Positions 24,701-33,617 of a DNA stretch of 64,000 nt are shown piece after piece. The notes under the pieces were generated by a model. The model was not told the DNA's origin, ran no database searches, and worked only from the letters and a program-made list of their open reading frames with translations. The position numbers and the translations under genes were made by a program. The stretch comes from an uncultured Colwellia sp. (GTDB taxonomy: Bacteria > Pseudomonadota > Gammaproteobacteria > Enterobacterales > Alteromonadaceae). The stretch spans positions 62,001 to 126,000 of the forward strand of contig CAJXQI010000005.1 in the NCBI GenBank assembly GCA_913058395.1, given 5' to 3'. Position 1 is the first letter of the stretch. Each line of letters opens with the position of its first letter.

Positions 24701-24802
24701 TTGAAAATTAACATCACCACTAAAACGTTTTGCTGCCAAAACTTTAGCGTACTCTTGATACAACGGGGAAACGAGCTCTTGCGGGGCTAACCTAGGTAAC
24801 AT
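21731..24802 (-). CDS. ydiJ: FAD-linked oxidase / Fe-S dehydrogenase fusion, YdiJ type (D-2-hydroxyacid dehydrogenase)
   Basis: Large flavin/iron-sulfur enzyme. E. coli YdiJ (1018 aa) is reported to oxidise D-2-hydroxyglutarate, and the sequences match over the full length. Residues about 35-560 are the FAD-binding PCMH and FAD-oxidase domains (FSARGGGTGTNGQSLTPGIVVD; MFGHVDAGVLHVRPALDMCD). Then come two cluster motifs, CNGNGLCFNYDVNSPMCPSS and CLACKACASQCPIKVDVP, and a C-terminal CCG domain with SVGCCGMAGTYGHE. It is downstream of ppsA on the same strand, with a strong terminator between them. Confidence 0.92.
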   Translation of the reverse strand: MLPRLAPQELVSPLYQEYAKVLAAKRFSGDVNFQYSARLAHATDNSIYQQLPQLVLHPRSKQDIQLITELGAEQRFNDIKFSARGGGTGTNGQSLTPGIVVDLSKYMNRILEINVEENWVRVEAGVIKDQLNDYLKPHGFFFSPDLSTSNRATVGGMINTDASGQGSLVYGKTSDHVLGLESVLANGELLTTAPMSMAEAEILATQESTVAKLMQQVLSSCRDNRELILEKFPRLNRFLTGYDLENVFNADLTQVDLSRIITGSEGSLAFVCEAKLNLTPIANAKTLINIKYDSFDSALRHSPSLVKAKATSVETIDSKVLNLAKQDIVWQLVSDMLQDVEGAVMDGINMVEYNGESIEAVAEQVNELCAVLDKDIANGTGVIGYQVTSDLGSIAKLYTMRKKAVGLLGNTKGSQKPLAFAEDTAVPPENLADFIAEFRELLDGYGLHYGMFGHVDAGVLHVRPALDMCDPEQEVLLREISDKVVALTAKYGGLMWGEHGKGYRSEYGPEFFGDALFTELRKIKAAFDPLNKMNPGKICTPYQSTENLVSVDDKKRGFYDRQIPVTVKDSFKSALDCNGNGLCFNYDVNSPMCPSSKVTRDRRHSPKGRAGLMREWLRLVEAKGVDILALEQNIQHWSVKRLLDKVKNRFNSSNSTQENDDFSHEVMESMQGCLACKACASQCPIKVDVPDFRARFINLYHSRYFRPAKDHLVANVEVMTPIMAKAPKFVNSVLNSNIYNKLSRATIGYVDTPLLSIPTLAERALQHQFATFDLTQLHQMTTQERAKSVLVVQDPFTSFYDAKVVEDFMLLVKKLGFQPILLPFKPNGKPQHVKGFLAKFAKTAKSTADFLNKVHELNIPMIGLDASLALCYRDEYCQILGDNRGKFSVELAHEWLITILDHQNKVENETEIAKSISYKLFAHCTEKTALAGSEGQWKGIFAHFGLSLTNVSVGCCGMAGTYGHEKVNLDNSKALYDMSWKNKVSELATEQILVTGYSCRSQIKRLDNKVTLHPVQALLNTLN

Positions 24803-24874
24803 GAATGAAATTTTCTATTAACAAATATGGTGCAAACATTATATCACGGCAATGTAACATTTTGCTCTGTTAAC

Positions 24875-24928
24875 AAAAAAAGCCTAAGAACTTTTTCATC
24901 ATGATAATGATAAAAAGCACCTAGGCTT
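24875..24928 (-). terminator. long hairpin terminator of ppsA
   Basis: On the minus strand AAGCCTA pairs with TAGGCTT and an inner CTTTTTATCAT pairs with ATGATGAAAAAG. The outer stem is followed by seven Ts. It lies 30 nt past the ppsA stop. Confidence 0.82.
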
Positions 24929-24958
24929 GTTTACGACAAAAATTAGCGATTCGGCTAA

Positions 24959-27337
24959 CTATTTTTTGTTATGTTGCTCTGCTAAATATAACCAAGTTGG
25001 TAATACGGTATCAGGGTTAAGTGAAAGGCTTTCAATACCTTGTTCAACTAACCATGCCGCGAAATCTTCATGATCTGATGGACCTTGACCACAAATACCA
25101 ACATATTTACCACGCGCCTTACAGGCTTTAATGGCCATCTCTAATAACAATTTAATTGCTGGATCACGTTCGTCAAATAAATGAGCAACTAAACCAGAGT
25201 CACGATCTAACCCTAAGGTTAATTGTGTTAAATCGTTTGAGCCAATAGAGAAGCCATCGAAGTAATCTAAGAATTGATCAGCAAGTAACGCATTAGACGG
25301 TAATTCACACATCATAATAATGCGTAAGCCATTTTCACCACGTTTTAAACCATGCTCGGCAAGAATATCAATGACGGCAGATGCTTCTTCTAACGTACGA
25401 ACGAATGGGATCATGATTTCGACATGCGTCAAGTCCATATCGTTGCGAACACGTTTTATCGCTTCACACTCAAGTGCAAAACAATCTCTAAAGTCTTTAG
25501 AAATATAACGTGATGCTCCACGGTAGCCAATCATTGGATTTTCTTCTTCCGGCTCAAATGCTTCACCACCAACTAAATTAGCATACTCGTTAGATTTAAA
25601 ATCTGACATACGCACAATAACTTTCTCTGGTGCATAAGCCGCTGCTAACGTTGAAATACCTTCAGTTAATTTAGCAATGTAAAATTCGATTGGGCTTTCA
25701 TAACCGGCGATAATATCTCGAATTTCATCTTGTAAATCAGCAGGCTGATCGTCGAAATTTAATAATGCTTTAGGATGCACACCGATCATTTTATTAATAA
25801 TAAATTCAAGTCGTGCTAAACCAATACCGGCATGTGGTAAACGAGCAAAAGCAAATGCTCGGTCTGGGTTACCAACATTCATCATTATTTTTAATGGTAA
25901 ATCAGGCATTGAATCGACTTCAGACGTTGTTACTGTATAGTCCAACTTACCTTGATAAATAAAACCAGTATCACCTTCTGCACATGACACGGTAATTTCA
26001 TCACCGTTGGCAATTTTGCTGGTGGCATCACCACAACCAACAACGGCTGGAATACCCATTTCACGAGCAATAATAGCTGCGTGACAAGTACGGCCGCCAC
26101 GATTAGTCACAATCGCTGAAGCACGCTTCATGATAGGCTCCCAATCAGGGTCCGTCATGTCAGTAACTAATACGTCACCCGGTAGAATTTTGTCCATTTC
26201 ATCTAGTGAAGATAAAACTTTCGCTTCACCACTACCAATTTTGTGACCAATTGAGCGACCTTCACAAACAATATCGGCTGTTGCTTGTAATTGAAATTGT
26301 TCCATTACATTAGCATTTTCACGACTTTTTACTGTTTCTGGACGTGCTTGTACAATATAAAGCTTACCGTCTAAGCCGTCTTTAGCCCATTCGATATCCA
26401 TTGCACGGCCGTAATGCTTTTCAATCACTACCGCTTGTTTGGCTAATTCTTCAACTTCATTATCGGTTAAAGAGAAAGTATCTGATTGTGCTTGTTCAAT
26501 ATCAACAATCTCAACCTGTTTGCCGTGTTCTTGAGTGTCAGCGTAAATCATTTTAATTGCTTTACTACCGATATTTCGGCGAACAACCGCTGGCTTACCT
26601 TTAGCTAATGTAGGTTTATGAACATAGAATTCATCAGGGTTAACTGCGCCCTGCACTACCATTTCACCTAAACCATAGCTTGAAGTAATAAACACTACAT
26701 CTTCAAAACCTGATTCTGTATCAATCGAGAACATTACGCCACTAGATGAAATATCGCTACGCACCATACGCTGGATACCAGCAGATAAAGCGACACCGCG
26801 ATGGTCATAGCCTTGGTGAACACGATAAGAAATAGCGCGATCATTAAATAGAGAAGCAAAAACGTGCTTAATCGCAATCATTACTGCGTCTAAACCACGA
26901 ACGTTAAGAAAGGTTTCTTGTTGGCCAGCGAATGAGGCGTCTGGCATATCTTCAGCGGTTGCTGATGAACGAACAGCAAAAGAAGCATCGTCAGCAAAAT
27001 TACCTGCTAAGGTTGCATAGGCTTCTTCTATAGCTTGCTGCATTTCAGGTAAAAATGGTGTATCAATAACCCATTGGCGAATTTTATTACCACAATCTGC
27101 CAAGGCGTTAACGTCATCAACGTTTAAATCATCTAATAAAAGATAAATTTTGTCGTTTAGACCACTTTGCTCAAGAAATTCATTGAAGGCAAACGAGGTA
27201 GTAGCAAATCCCCCCGGTACCTGTACGCCCATATTTGAAAGATTCGAAATCATTTCGCCCAATGATGCATTTTTACCACCTACGCGGTCTACATCATTCA
27301 TTCCTAAATCTTCATACCAAAGTACATTTTCTTGCAC
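24959..27337 (-). CDS. ppsA: Phosphoenolpyruvate synthase (pyruvate, water dikinase)
   Basis: Gluconeogenic enzyme making PEP from pyruvate and ATP. The 792 residues contain the ATP-grasp domain ([35 protein letters not shown]), the phosphohistidine domain [23 protein letters not shown], and the PEP/pyruvate barrel with [21 protein letters not shown] and the catalytic cysteine in [11 protein letters not shown]. Length equals E. coli PpsA. It is divergent from ppsR, whose product switches it on and off by phosphorylating a threonine near the catalytic histidine. Confidence 0.97.
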   Translation of the reverse strand: MQENVLWYEDLGMNDVDRVGGKNASLGEMISNLSNMGVQVPGGFATTSFAFNEFLEQSGLNDKIYLLLDDLNVDDVNALADCGNKIRQWVIDTPFLPEMQQAIEEAYATLAGNFADDASFAVRSSATAEDMPDASFAGQQETFLNVRGLDAVMIAIKHVFASLFNDRAISYRVHQGYDHRGVALSAGIQRMVRSDISSSGVMFSIDTESGFEDVVFITSSYGLGEMVVQGAVNPDEFYVHKPTLAKGKPAVVRRNIGSKAIKMIYADTQEHGKQVEIVDIEQAQSDTFSLTDNEVEELAKQAVVIEKHYGRAMDIEWAKDGLDGKLYIVQARPETVKSRENANVMEQFQLQATADIVCEGRSIGHKIGSGEAKVLSSLDEMDKILPGDVLVTDMTDPDWEPIMKRASAIVTNRGGRTCHAAIIAREMGIPAVVGCGDATSKIANGDEITVSCAEGDTGFIYQGKLDYTVTTSEVDSMPDLPLKIMMNVGNPDRAFAFARLPHAGIGLARLEFIINKMIGVHPKALLNFDDQPADLQDEIRDIIAGYESPIEFYIAKLTEGISTLAAAYAPEKVIVRMSDFKSNEYANLVGGEAFEPEEENPMIGYRGASRYISKDFRDCFALECEAIKRVRNDMDLTHVEIMIPFVRTLEEASAVIDILAEHGLKRGENGLRIIMMCELPSNALLADQFLDYFDGFSIGSNDLTQLTLGLDRDSGLVAHLFDERDPAIKLLLEMAIKACKARGKYVGICGQGPSDHEDFAAWLVEQGIESLSLNPDTVLPTWLYLAEQHNKK

Positions 27338-27559
27338 GACAACATCTCCATTCGCAATAAAAAGAATTTAAGAAAGCTATTTTTTAAGTTCTATATCAAT
27401 AGAATAACTTAAAATAACTTTCTTAAACCTTTTCTCGAAGATAAGTAGTATTTAACGCTATATTTCACGTCGCAGACATTTTACACTGCTAACCTTGAAA
27501 CTAAAGCACTATTTGAAAGTTTTCACCTTTCACAACAGAAAATTATTATAGGACTAATT

Positions 27560-28369
27560 ATGCGGGCAGCGTTTTATATATCTGACGGCACAGCCATCAC
27601 TTCTGAAGTTTTTGGTCATGCATTGCTATCACTTTTCCCTACTGAATTTGAACACGATACCATTTCATTTGTTGAAACCGAAGAAAAAGCACTTGAGGCT
27701 TGCGCACGAATCAACAAAGCGGCGAAACGCACTGGCATACCACCATTAGTGTTTCATACCTTTGTTAATCCAGATATACGCGAAATAATAGACGGTTGTG
27801 ACGGTATAATTTATAACTTTCTAGAACATTTTATTGCCCCGCTTGAACAAGAATTAGCACTAAAAGCTAAACCTAAAGCTCATAGAACCCATAGTATTCA
27901 TGAAAACAGTTATGACTACCGAATTGACGCTGTAAACTATTCATTAGCCAATGATGATGGTTCAAACGTCACTAACTATGAACATGCTGACGTTATTCTT
28001 GTTGGCGTTTCACGCTCAGGTAAAACACCTACATCCTTGTACCTTGCGCTGCAATACGGTATTAAAGCGGCAAACTACCCATTTACTGACGATGATATGG
28101 ACGAGTTAAAATTACCTGCTTTTTTAAAAATGCATAAAAAGAAAATATTTGGCTTAACCATTGATGCTGAGCGCTTAGTAGATATTCGAGATGGCCGAAT
28201 GGCCAATACCAAGTATTCATCTGCACGACAGTGTCGTATGGAAGTACGAGAAGTAGAGAAACTTTACAAGAAAGAAAAAATACCTTTTTTAAACACCACT
28301 AAGCTTTCGGTAGAGGAAATCACTGCAAAAATATTGTCTAAAACTGGCCTTCAGCGCTATAAATATTAA
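27560..28369 (+). CDS. ppsR: PEP synthase regulatory kinase/phosphorylase (PpsR, DUF299)
   Basis: Bifunctional ADP-dependent kinase and Pi-dependent pyrophosphorylase that inactivates and reactivates PpsA. The 269 residues begin with YISDGTAITSEVFGHALLSLF and have the P-loop-like GVSRSGKTPTSLYLALQYGIKAANYP around residue 152 and the C-terminal STKYSSARQCRMEVREVE-like segment. It is divergent from ppsA with a 222-nt shared spacer, the standard arrangement, so both are likely expressed under gluconeogenic growth. Confidence 0.95.
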   Translation: MRAAFYISDGTAITSEVFGHALLSLFPTEFEHDTISFVETEEKALEACARINKAAKRTGIPPLVFHTFVNPDIREIIDGCDGIIYNFLEHFIAPLEQELALKAKPKAHRTHSIHENSYDYRIDAVNYSLANDDGSNVTNYEHADVILVGVSRSGKTPTSLYLALQYGIKAANYPFTDDDMDELKLPAFLKMHKKKIFGLTIDAERLVDIRDGRMANTKYSSARQCRMEVREVEKLYKKEKIPFLNTTKLSVEEITAKILSKTGLQRYKY

Positions 28370-28431
28370 CTTATGACAAATTAGTTGGATAAAAAATCAG
28401 AAAGCAGTTCACTTAACTACTGATATTCGTT

Positions 28432-28484
28432 ATGTTAGCGCGATATTATTATTGCGCTGCATATCGATAAATATGCAAGCTAAC
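28432..28484 (+). promoter_or_regulatory. possible Tyr-rich leader peptide and RNA hairpins before the DAHP synthase gene
   Basis: A 12-codon ORF at 28432-28470 reads MLARYYYCAAYR, with four TAT codons (three consecutive at 28444-28452). Its Tyr codons lie inside hairpin 1 (AGCGCGAT / ATTGCGCT, 28437-28458, one G-T pair). Hairpin 2 is GCATAT / ATATGC (28459-28476). GTTAGC (28434) could instead pair with GCTAAC (28479-28484). This resembles an attenuation leader. However, no good ribosome site precedes the ORF and no T-run terminator follows. Confidence 0.35.
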
Positions 28485-28500
28485 AAGCATTTGATAGCAC

Positions 28501-29550
28501 ATGACCATAAAAACAGATGAATTTAGAACTACTTTAATAGAAAATTTAGTTTCTCCAGCAGAACTTGCCCAGCAAATACCTCTTGATGATGAAACCGCTA
28601 GCTTTATTATAAATAGCCGTAAAGACATTGAAGCGGTGATCAATGGTGAAGACAAACGTTTACTCGTTATCATTGGCCCTTGTTCAATACACGACACTGA
28701 AGCCGCCATTGATTACGCGGAAAAATTAAAAGTTTTACACGACAAATACTCTGATGAGTTATTGATTGTTATGCGTGTTTACTTCGAAAAACCACGTACG
28801 ACAGTTGGCTGGAAAGGTTTGATTAGTGATCCTGATTTAGATAAATCATTCCATGTTGCAAAAGGTCTAGACCTTGCTAGAAATCTATTAGTGAAAATTA
28901 ATAAATTAGGCTTACCGGCAGGTACTGAATTTTTAGATATGGTCACGGGTCAGTACATTTCAGACTTGATCAGTTGGGGGGCTATTGGCGCACGTACAAC
29001 CGAAAGCCAAGTACACAGAGAGCTAGCATCTGCCCTTTCATGTCCTGTAGGTTTTAAAAACGGTACCGATGGCAATATACAAATTGCTGTTGACGCTATA
29101 AAAGCTTCAAGCGTTCCACATGTACTTTACTCTCCAGATAAAAGTGGTCAAATGTGTATTTACCAAACTCATGGTAATCCATACGCCCATGTTATTTTAC
29201 GCGGTGGTAAATTACCTAATTATCATTCAGATGATATCAAAGGCACTTGCGCTACGCTTAATAAAGCCGGTTTAGCAGAAAAAGTGATGATTGACTGTAG
29301 CCACGGTAATAGCTTCAAAGATCATAACAAGCAAATTGATGTTGCTCGCTCACTCGCTACGCAAATTGAAAATGGTGATGAATCTATTTTCGGTGTAATG
29401 ATTGAAAGTTTCCTTACAGAAGGGAATCAAAAAGTTATTGCTGGGCAACCATTAGTCTATGGTCAAAGTATTACTGACGCTTGCATCAATTTAGACACCA
29501 GTGAAGAAGTATTGAGTGTGCTAGCGAGCGCGATTAAAACAAGAATGTAA
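28501..29550 (+). CDS. aroH: 3-deoxy-7-phosphoheptulonate synthase, class I (AroH-like)
   Basis: First enzyme of the shikimate pathway, condensing PEP and erythrose 4-phosphate. The 349 residues include INGEDKRLLVIIGPCSIHD, FEKPRTTVGWKGLISDPDL, ISWGAIGARTTESQVHRELAS and CPVGFKNGTDGN. Residue by residue it recalls E. coli AroH (tryptophan-sensitive) more than AroF or AroG, notably TEFLDMVTGQYISDLISWGAIG. The effector amino acid cannot be read with certainty. The ATG at 28501 has no clear Shine-Dalgarno and an in-frame stop just upstream. A strong terminator follows. Confidence 0.88.
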   Translation: MTIKTDEFRTTLIENLVSPAELAQQIPLDDETASFIINSRKDIEAVINGEDKRLLVIIGPCSIHDTEAAIDYAEKLKVLHDKYSDELLIVMRVYFEKPRTTVGWKGLISDPDLDKSFHVAKGLDLARNLLVKINKLGLPAGTEFLDMVTGQYISDLISWGAIGARTTESQVHRELASALSCPVGFKNGTDGNIQIAVDAIKASSVPHVLYSPDKSGQMCIYQTHGNPYAHVILRGGKLPNYHSDDIKGTCATLNKAGLAEKVMIDCSHGNSFKDHNKQIDVARSLATQIENGDESIFGVMIESFLTEGNQKVIAGQPLVYGQSITDACINLDTSEEVLSVLASAIKTRM

Positions 29551-29617
29551 TATCTATATTTAAAATTCACAATAGATGTAATTAAATATCTACCGTGTTG
29601 ATAAATTAAGAACAAAT

Positions 29618-29655
29618 AAAAAGCAGGTTATCAATTTGATAACCTGCTTTTTTAT
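29618..29655 (+). terminator. intrinsic terminator of the DAHP synthase gene
   Basis: 15-bp perfect stem AAAAGCAGGTTATCA / TGATAACCTGCTTTT with a 3-nt loop and T-run. Confidence 0.92.
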
Positions 29656-29712
29656 GTTCAGGAAGAACGGTATGCCACGATCACATGGATGTGAAATAGT
29701 GGCAATGTTCAG
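29654..29712. repeat. hairpin block bounded by ATGTTCAG direct repeats
   Basis: Two copies of ATGTTCAG (29654-29661 and 29705-29712) flank a nested hairpin: outer GCCAC / GTGGC (29674-29703), inner CACAT / ATGTG with a GG loop. It occupies the space between two convergent transcription units and has higher GC than its surroundings. I think it belongs to a dispersed intergenic repeat family, but only one copy is in the window. Confidence 0.45.
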
Positions 29713-29735
29713 AGGGACTTCTATTAAATTAGGCT

Positions 29736-32015
29736 TTAAAAGAAGTTAGCTTTAAACTCTACACCCCAAAAGCGAGGTTCATTAACATAACCTGTTAGGT
29801 TGTTAAAATCGATTGCACCTGTAAGTTGTTCTTCATCGGTAATGTTACGACCAAATAAAGCTACTTCATATTCAGCGTCATCACCGAACCATTCATAACC
29901 GACACGTACACCACCTTCCAATAATGCATCACCTTTAAATTCGGTAGATTCATACAAGAAGAAGTTAACTTCACTGCGGTAAGACCAATCTGTATAGAAA
30001 TATAGTTCACCGTCGGCAATTTCTTTAGTCCAACGCGCACTAATATTACTGATCCACTCAGGAGATTGTGGTAATGAATTACCATCAATAATCGCTAAGC
30101 CATCTGCATTTAACGGATCAGTTACAGTACAACCGCCGCCACAACCAGGTACAGCAACTGTGCTATCTTTTAATTCAGTGTGGTTATAACTAACACTACC
30201 AGCAATAACTAAATCAGGCGTTACAAAATACTCTGAATCTAATTCAAAACCATAACCTACCGATTTGTCGGCATTTAATAAGCTAGCAACGTTTCCGGTA
30301 CCACCAACAGCAGTTAACTGCTGATCTTTAACAACATAGTAGTACACTGAACCATCTACACGCGCTGTATTTTCTAAGAAAACTGATTTGAAACCAGTTT
30401 CAATTGAATCTACAGTTTCTGAATCAGCTGTTGTTGAGTTTGCTGAAAATAGTAAGCTACGACCTTGAATACTTGGTGCACGGTAACCACGAGCAATACG
30501 AGCATAGATGTTAGTTTCATCGTTAAGTACGTATGACGCACTAAAATCACCACTCACTTGTGAATCTTCAACATCATTACTTTCAGTAAAACCTGGTGCG
30601 CCAAATGGTGATTGAACTAATTCACCGTCCCATTTACGTTCGTCATCTGAGTAACGTAAACCACCGTTGATGCTTAATTTATCTGATATTTGGTAGTCAA
30701 GTGAAGCAAATACTGCCCAAGCAGTTGTCTCCATATTTTGAATAGCTAGACCATTTGGTGCGCCATTAGCCAAAGTATCAAAGCTCAGGTTGTTTATGGT
30801 TAGGTCTTCATCGAATAAAAAGAAACCAAATTGGTAATCAAAATCACCTAGGTCATTACTAGCAATGCGTATTTCTTGAGTTGATTGCTTGTGATCTGGC
30901 ATTTTTGCGCCAGTCTCTGAAGTAAATGGAATAAAATCAGGCCCCATATTTGCAGGATCACAACCAGGAATAGCCGTAATACCACAACCATAACCACCAT
31001 CGATATCACCTACTGAAAACATTTCAGCAGATTCATGACCAGTGATTGACGTTAATGTATGGCTACCAAAATCATATTCGATTTTTAAGCTTGCGCCTTT
31101 CATATCAACCGTTTGATTGTTACGAACAGCAGCATCATGAAAAACGGTTTCACGATCAAAGTCATCAACTAAATCATTAGTACCTGGCTTGATAATGTTT
31201 GCTCTAAAAATACGAGCGTCAGCTTCTGCGTCTCTGAAGTGATAGTTAAATAACGCTGAAAAATCGTCATTTGGTTCCCACAATAATTGTACGCGACCTG
31301 CTAATTCGCCATAGCCACCTAATTGATCTTTTTGTTCAAAGCCCGGGGCTTTGTTATCAATCCAGTCATCACGGTGTTGTTTCAATAATGAAAAACGACC
31401 AGATAAGGTATCAGTTAAACCTCCACCAACCGCTAAACGAAAATCTGTTGAGCCAAAGCTGCCGTATGAGCCAGAAACTGTTGCATCAAAATCTTGTGTT
31501 GGCTTTTTAGATTGAACTTTAACAATACCTGCCGGTGTATTACGACCAAACAAAGTACCCTGTGGACCACGTAAAACTTCTACGCGTTCAATATCAAACA
31601 TTGGCATACCTTTAGTTAAGGCATTTTCCAATACAACATCATCATAGATAAGAGAAACAGGCTGTGATGCTAACAAATCGAAATCAGTGTTACCTAAACC
31701 ACGAATATAAAAACGCGGGAATGTACGACCGAAAGAAGATTCAATTAGTAAGCTTGGTACTTTAGCAGACAAAGATCTTACATCCATGCCTGAAGAACCT
31801 AGTACTTCTAATTTTTTAGGGGTTAGTGCTGAAACTGAAATAGGTACATCTTTTACGTTTTCTGTACGTTTACGTGCAGTAACTTCGATAACCTCAATGC
31901 CAACAACTTCATCAGCATTCTCTTGCGCAATTGCCGAGCCAGAAACGCTAGCAACAGACGCAAAAATAGCCGCGTTTACACAAAGTGCAAGCGACGTTTT
32001 TTTAAAAACATTCAT
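29736..32015 (-). CDS. TonB-dependent receptor (beside nucleoside genes)
   Basis: Outer-membrane 22-strand barrel with plug, powered by TonB. The ATG at 32015 is chosen because GGGAGAG lies 6 nt upstream, giving 759 aa with a signal peptide (residues 1-31, ending near SAIAQ). The plug has EVIEVTARKRTENVKDVPISVSAL and VLRGPQGTLFGRNTPAG. The barrel ends in an aromatic residue (KANFF). deoB lies 99 nt upstream on the same strand with no obvious terminator, so the receptor may be read through from the deoB promoter. A nucleoside or nucleotide substrate is inferred only from context. Confidence 0.88.
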   Translation of the reverse strand: MNVFKKTSLALCVNAAIFASVASVSGSAIAQENADEVVGIEVIEVTARKRTENVKDVPISVSALTPKKLEVLGSSGMDVRSLSAKVPSLLIESSFGRTFPRFYIRGLGNTDFDLLASQPVSLIYDDVVLENALTKGMPMFDIERVEVLRGPQGTLFGRNTPAGIVKVQSKKPTQDFDATVSGSYGSFGSTDFRLAVGGGLTDTLSGRFSLLKQHRDDWIDNKAPGFEQKDQLGGYGELAGRVQLLWEPNDDFSALFNYHFRDAEADARIFRANIIKPGTNDLVDDFDRETVFHDAAVRNNQTVDMKGASLKIEYDFGSHTLTSITGHESAEMFSVGDIDGGYGCGITAIPGCDPANMGPDFIPFTSETGAKMPDHKQSTQEIRIASNDLGDFDYQFGFFLFDEDLTINNLSFDTLANGAPNGLAIQNMETTAWAVFASLDYQISDKLSINGGLRYSDDERKWDGELVQSPFGAPGFTESNDVEDSQVSGDFSASYVLNDETNIYARIARGYRAPSIQGRSLLFSANSTTADSETVDSIETGFKSVFLENTARVDGSVYYYVVKDQQLTAVGGTGNVASLLNADKSVGYGFELDSEYFVTPDLVIAGSVSYNHTELKDSTVAVPGCGGGCTVTDPLNADGLAIIDGNSLPQSPEWISNISARWTKEIADGELYFYTDWSYRSEVNFFLYESTEFKGDALLEGGVRVGYEWFGDDAEYEVALFGRNITDEEQLTGAIDFNNLTGYVNEPRFWGVEFKANFF

Positions 32016-32114
32016 TAAGTACTCTCCCAAGAACTGTTTATGTTTTGTTGAATTGTTTTATATTTAAGTTTCGCACTATGCTGTGCATAAAACTTTGTTA
32101 AATATGTTTAACTT

Positions 32115-33326
32115 TTATAGGTCAAGATCCTTTAAAAAACTTGTACCGTAAGGCATTTCTTCCAATTTAAATAAATCGGCTATTGTCTGACCTATATCTG
32201 CAAAAGTATTTCTTTCGCCAATATTAACAGATCGTACCTGTTTATGAAATGCCACAACAGGCACATATTCACGCGTATGATCATTTCCGTGCCAAGTTGG
32301 GTCACAACCATGATCAGCAGTCAAAAACAATACATCGTCATCATTCATCGCAGCGGTAACTTCAATCAAACGTTTATCAAAGTTCTCTAGTGCTAAAGCA
32401 AAACCAACAGGGTCACGACGATGGCCAAAGTCTTGATCAAAATTTACTAAGTTGGTAAATATCAAGCTATTATCTTGTGCAGTTTTTATATGTGAAATCG
32501 TAGCATCTAATAAAGCATCAATGCCGGTCGCTTTTGTTTTTACGCTAATTCCTTGATGAGCATATATATCGGCTATTTTACCAATACTAATTACATGTCC
32601 ACCAGCTTGGGTTAATACATCTAATACCGTCGGCGCTGGAGGTAAAATAGAGTAGTCACGACGATTTCCCGTACGCTCAAAGTCTTCAGGGCTTTCACCG
32701 ACAAAAGGCCTAGCAATAACACGGCCTATATTCATATCACTAAGTAATTCACGTACGGTTTCACAATACTTATACAGGTTATCTAAACCAAAATGTTCTT
32801 CATGTGCTGCTATTTGAAATACGCTATCCGCAGAAGTGTAACAAATAGGTAAGCCGGTTTTAATGTGCTCTTGGCCTAAACTATTGATAATGTCAGTGCC
32901 CGATGCATGACAATCACCCAAAATCCCGTCAAAACCTGTTTTTTGATTAATTTTTTCGATCAGCTCAACTGGAAATGCCTTCCCACCTTTAGGAAAATAG
33001 CCCCAATCGAATAATACTGGCACACCCATCATTTCCCAATGACCGCTTGGAGTATCTTTACCAGTGCTAATTTCAGCAGCATAACCATAAGCACCTTGTT
33101 CTGGATTTTGGTCTACAACAGGGAAATTACCTTTGCCTGCCTCGAAAGCCGCTTGAACCAAACCCATTTTTGCAAGGTTAGGCAAGTTAATTGCGCGTTT
33201 TTCTTGCTGGTAGAATGCTTTAGACAAGTTGGCAAAAGTATTGGCTGTAACATCACCAAAATCTGCAGCATCAGGCGCATGCCCAATACCAAAACCGTCG
33301 ATTACTAAAACTATTGCTCTTGCCAT
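32115..33326 (-). CDS. deoB: Phosphopentomutase
   Basis: Interconverts (deoxy)ribose 1-phosphate and 5-phosphate, linking nucleoside phosphorylases to DeoC and the pentose pathway. The 403 residues have the metal-binding alkaline-phosphatase-fold motifs VIDGFGIGHAPDAADFGD, STGKDTPSGHWEMMG, and the late TADHGCDPTWHGNDHTREYVPV. Length is close to E. coli DeoB (407 aa). It is divergent from udk across a 291-nt spacer that holds a RutR-type palindrome 76 nt upstream of the deoB start. Confidence 0.96.
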   Translation of the reverse strand: MARAIVLVIDGFGIGHAPDAADFGDVTANTFANLSKAFYQQEKRAINLPNLAKMGLVQAAFEAGKGNFPVVDQNPEQGAYGYAAEISTGKDTPSGHWEMMGVPVLFDWGYFPKGGKAFPVELIEKINQKTGFDGILGDCHASGTDIINSLGQEHIKTGLPICYTSADSVFQIAAHEEHFGLDNLYKYCETVRELLSDMNIGRVIARPFVGESPEDFERTGNRRDYSILPPAPTVLDVLTQAGGHVISIGKIADIYAHQGISVKTKATGIDALLDATISHIKTAQDNSLIFTNLVNFDQDFGHRRDPVGFALALENFDKRLIEVTAAMNDDDVLFLTADHGCDPTWHGNDHTREYVPVVAFHKQVRSVNIGERNTFADIGQTIADLFKLEEMPYGTSFLKDLDL

Positions 33327-33401
33327 GATACTTTCCCAAATTTTTATAAATGTATTTTAACAAACTTTTTTGAATTTTCCTCGATATACTCGATAAAATT
33401 C

Positions 33402-33417
33402 ATGACCAATTGGTCAA
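33402..33417. promoter_or_regulatory. RutR-type operator between deoB and udk
   Basis: ATGACCAATTGGTCAA matches the E. coli RutR consensus TTGACCAnnTGGTCAA at 13 of 14 defined positions, and its central 14 bp are a perfect palindrome. It can act on both divergent transcripts. A right half-site (TTGGTCC, 33522-33528) follows a TATAAT box at 33517 nearer to udk. Confidence 0.72.
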
Positions 33418-33617
33418 CATGTGATACTTTACCAAGCAATAAATTATAGACAACTGATATTTTGTAAATATTTAACATTTCCCTAAAGTGGTTAAGGTGA
33501 AAGTTATTAAATTCAGTATAATTGGTCCATAATATGAACGCGATAATTTACCGAACAAATATATCGTGTTGAATAATTTTAACCCTATTGTTAACCACAC
33601 ATTTAAGGCTCTTTGTT

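Noticed and set aside
28401-28421. TrpR-operator-like sequence before the AroH-like gene
   Set aside because: Only the TTAACTA core agrees with the TrpR consensus (about half of positions), and the CTAG half-sites are missing, so I do not call it.
33522-33528. Second full RutR site before udk
   Set aside because: Only a right half-site (TTGGTCC) is present; the left arm matches at 2 of 7 positions.
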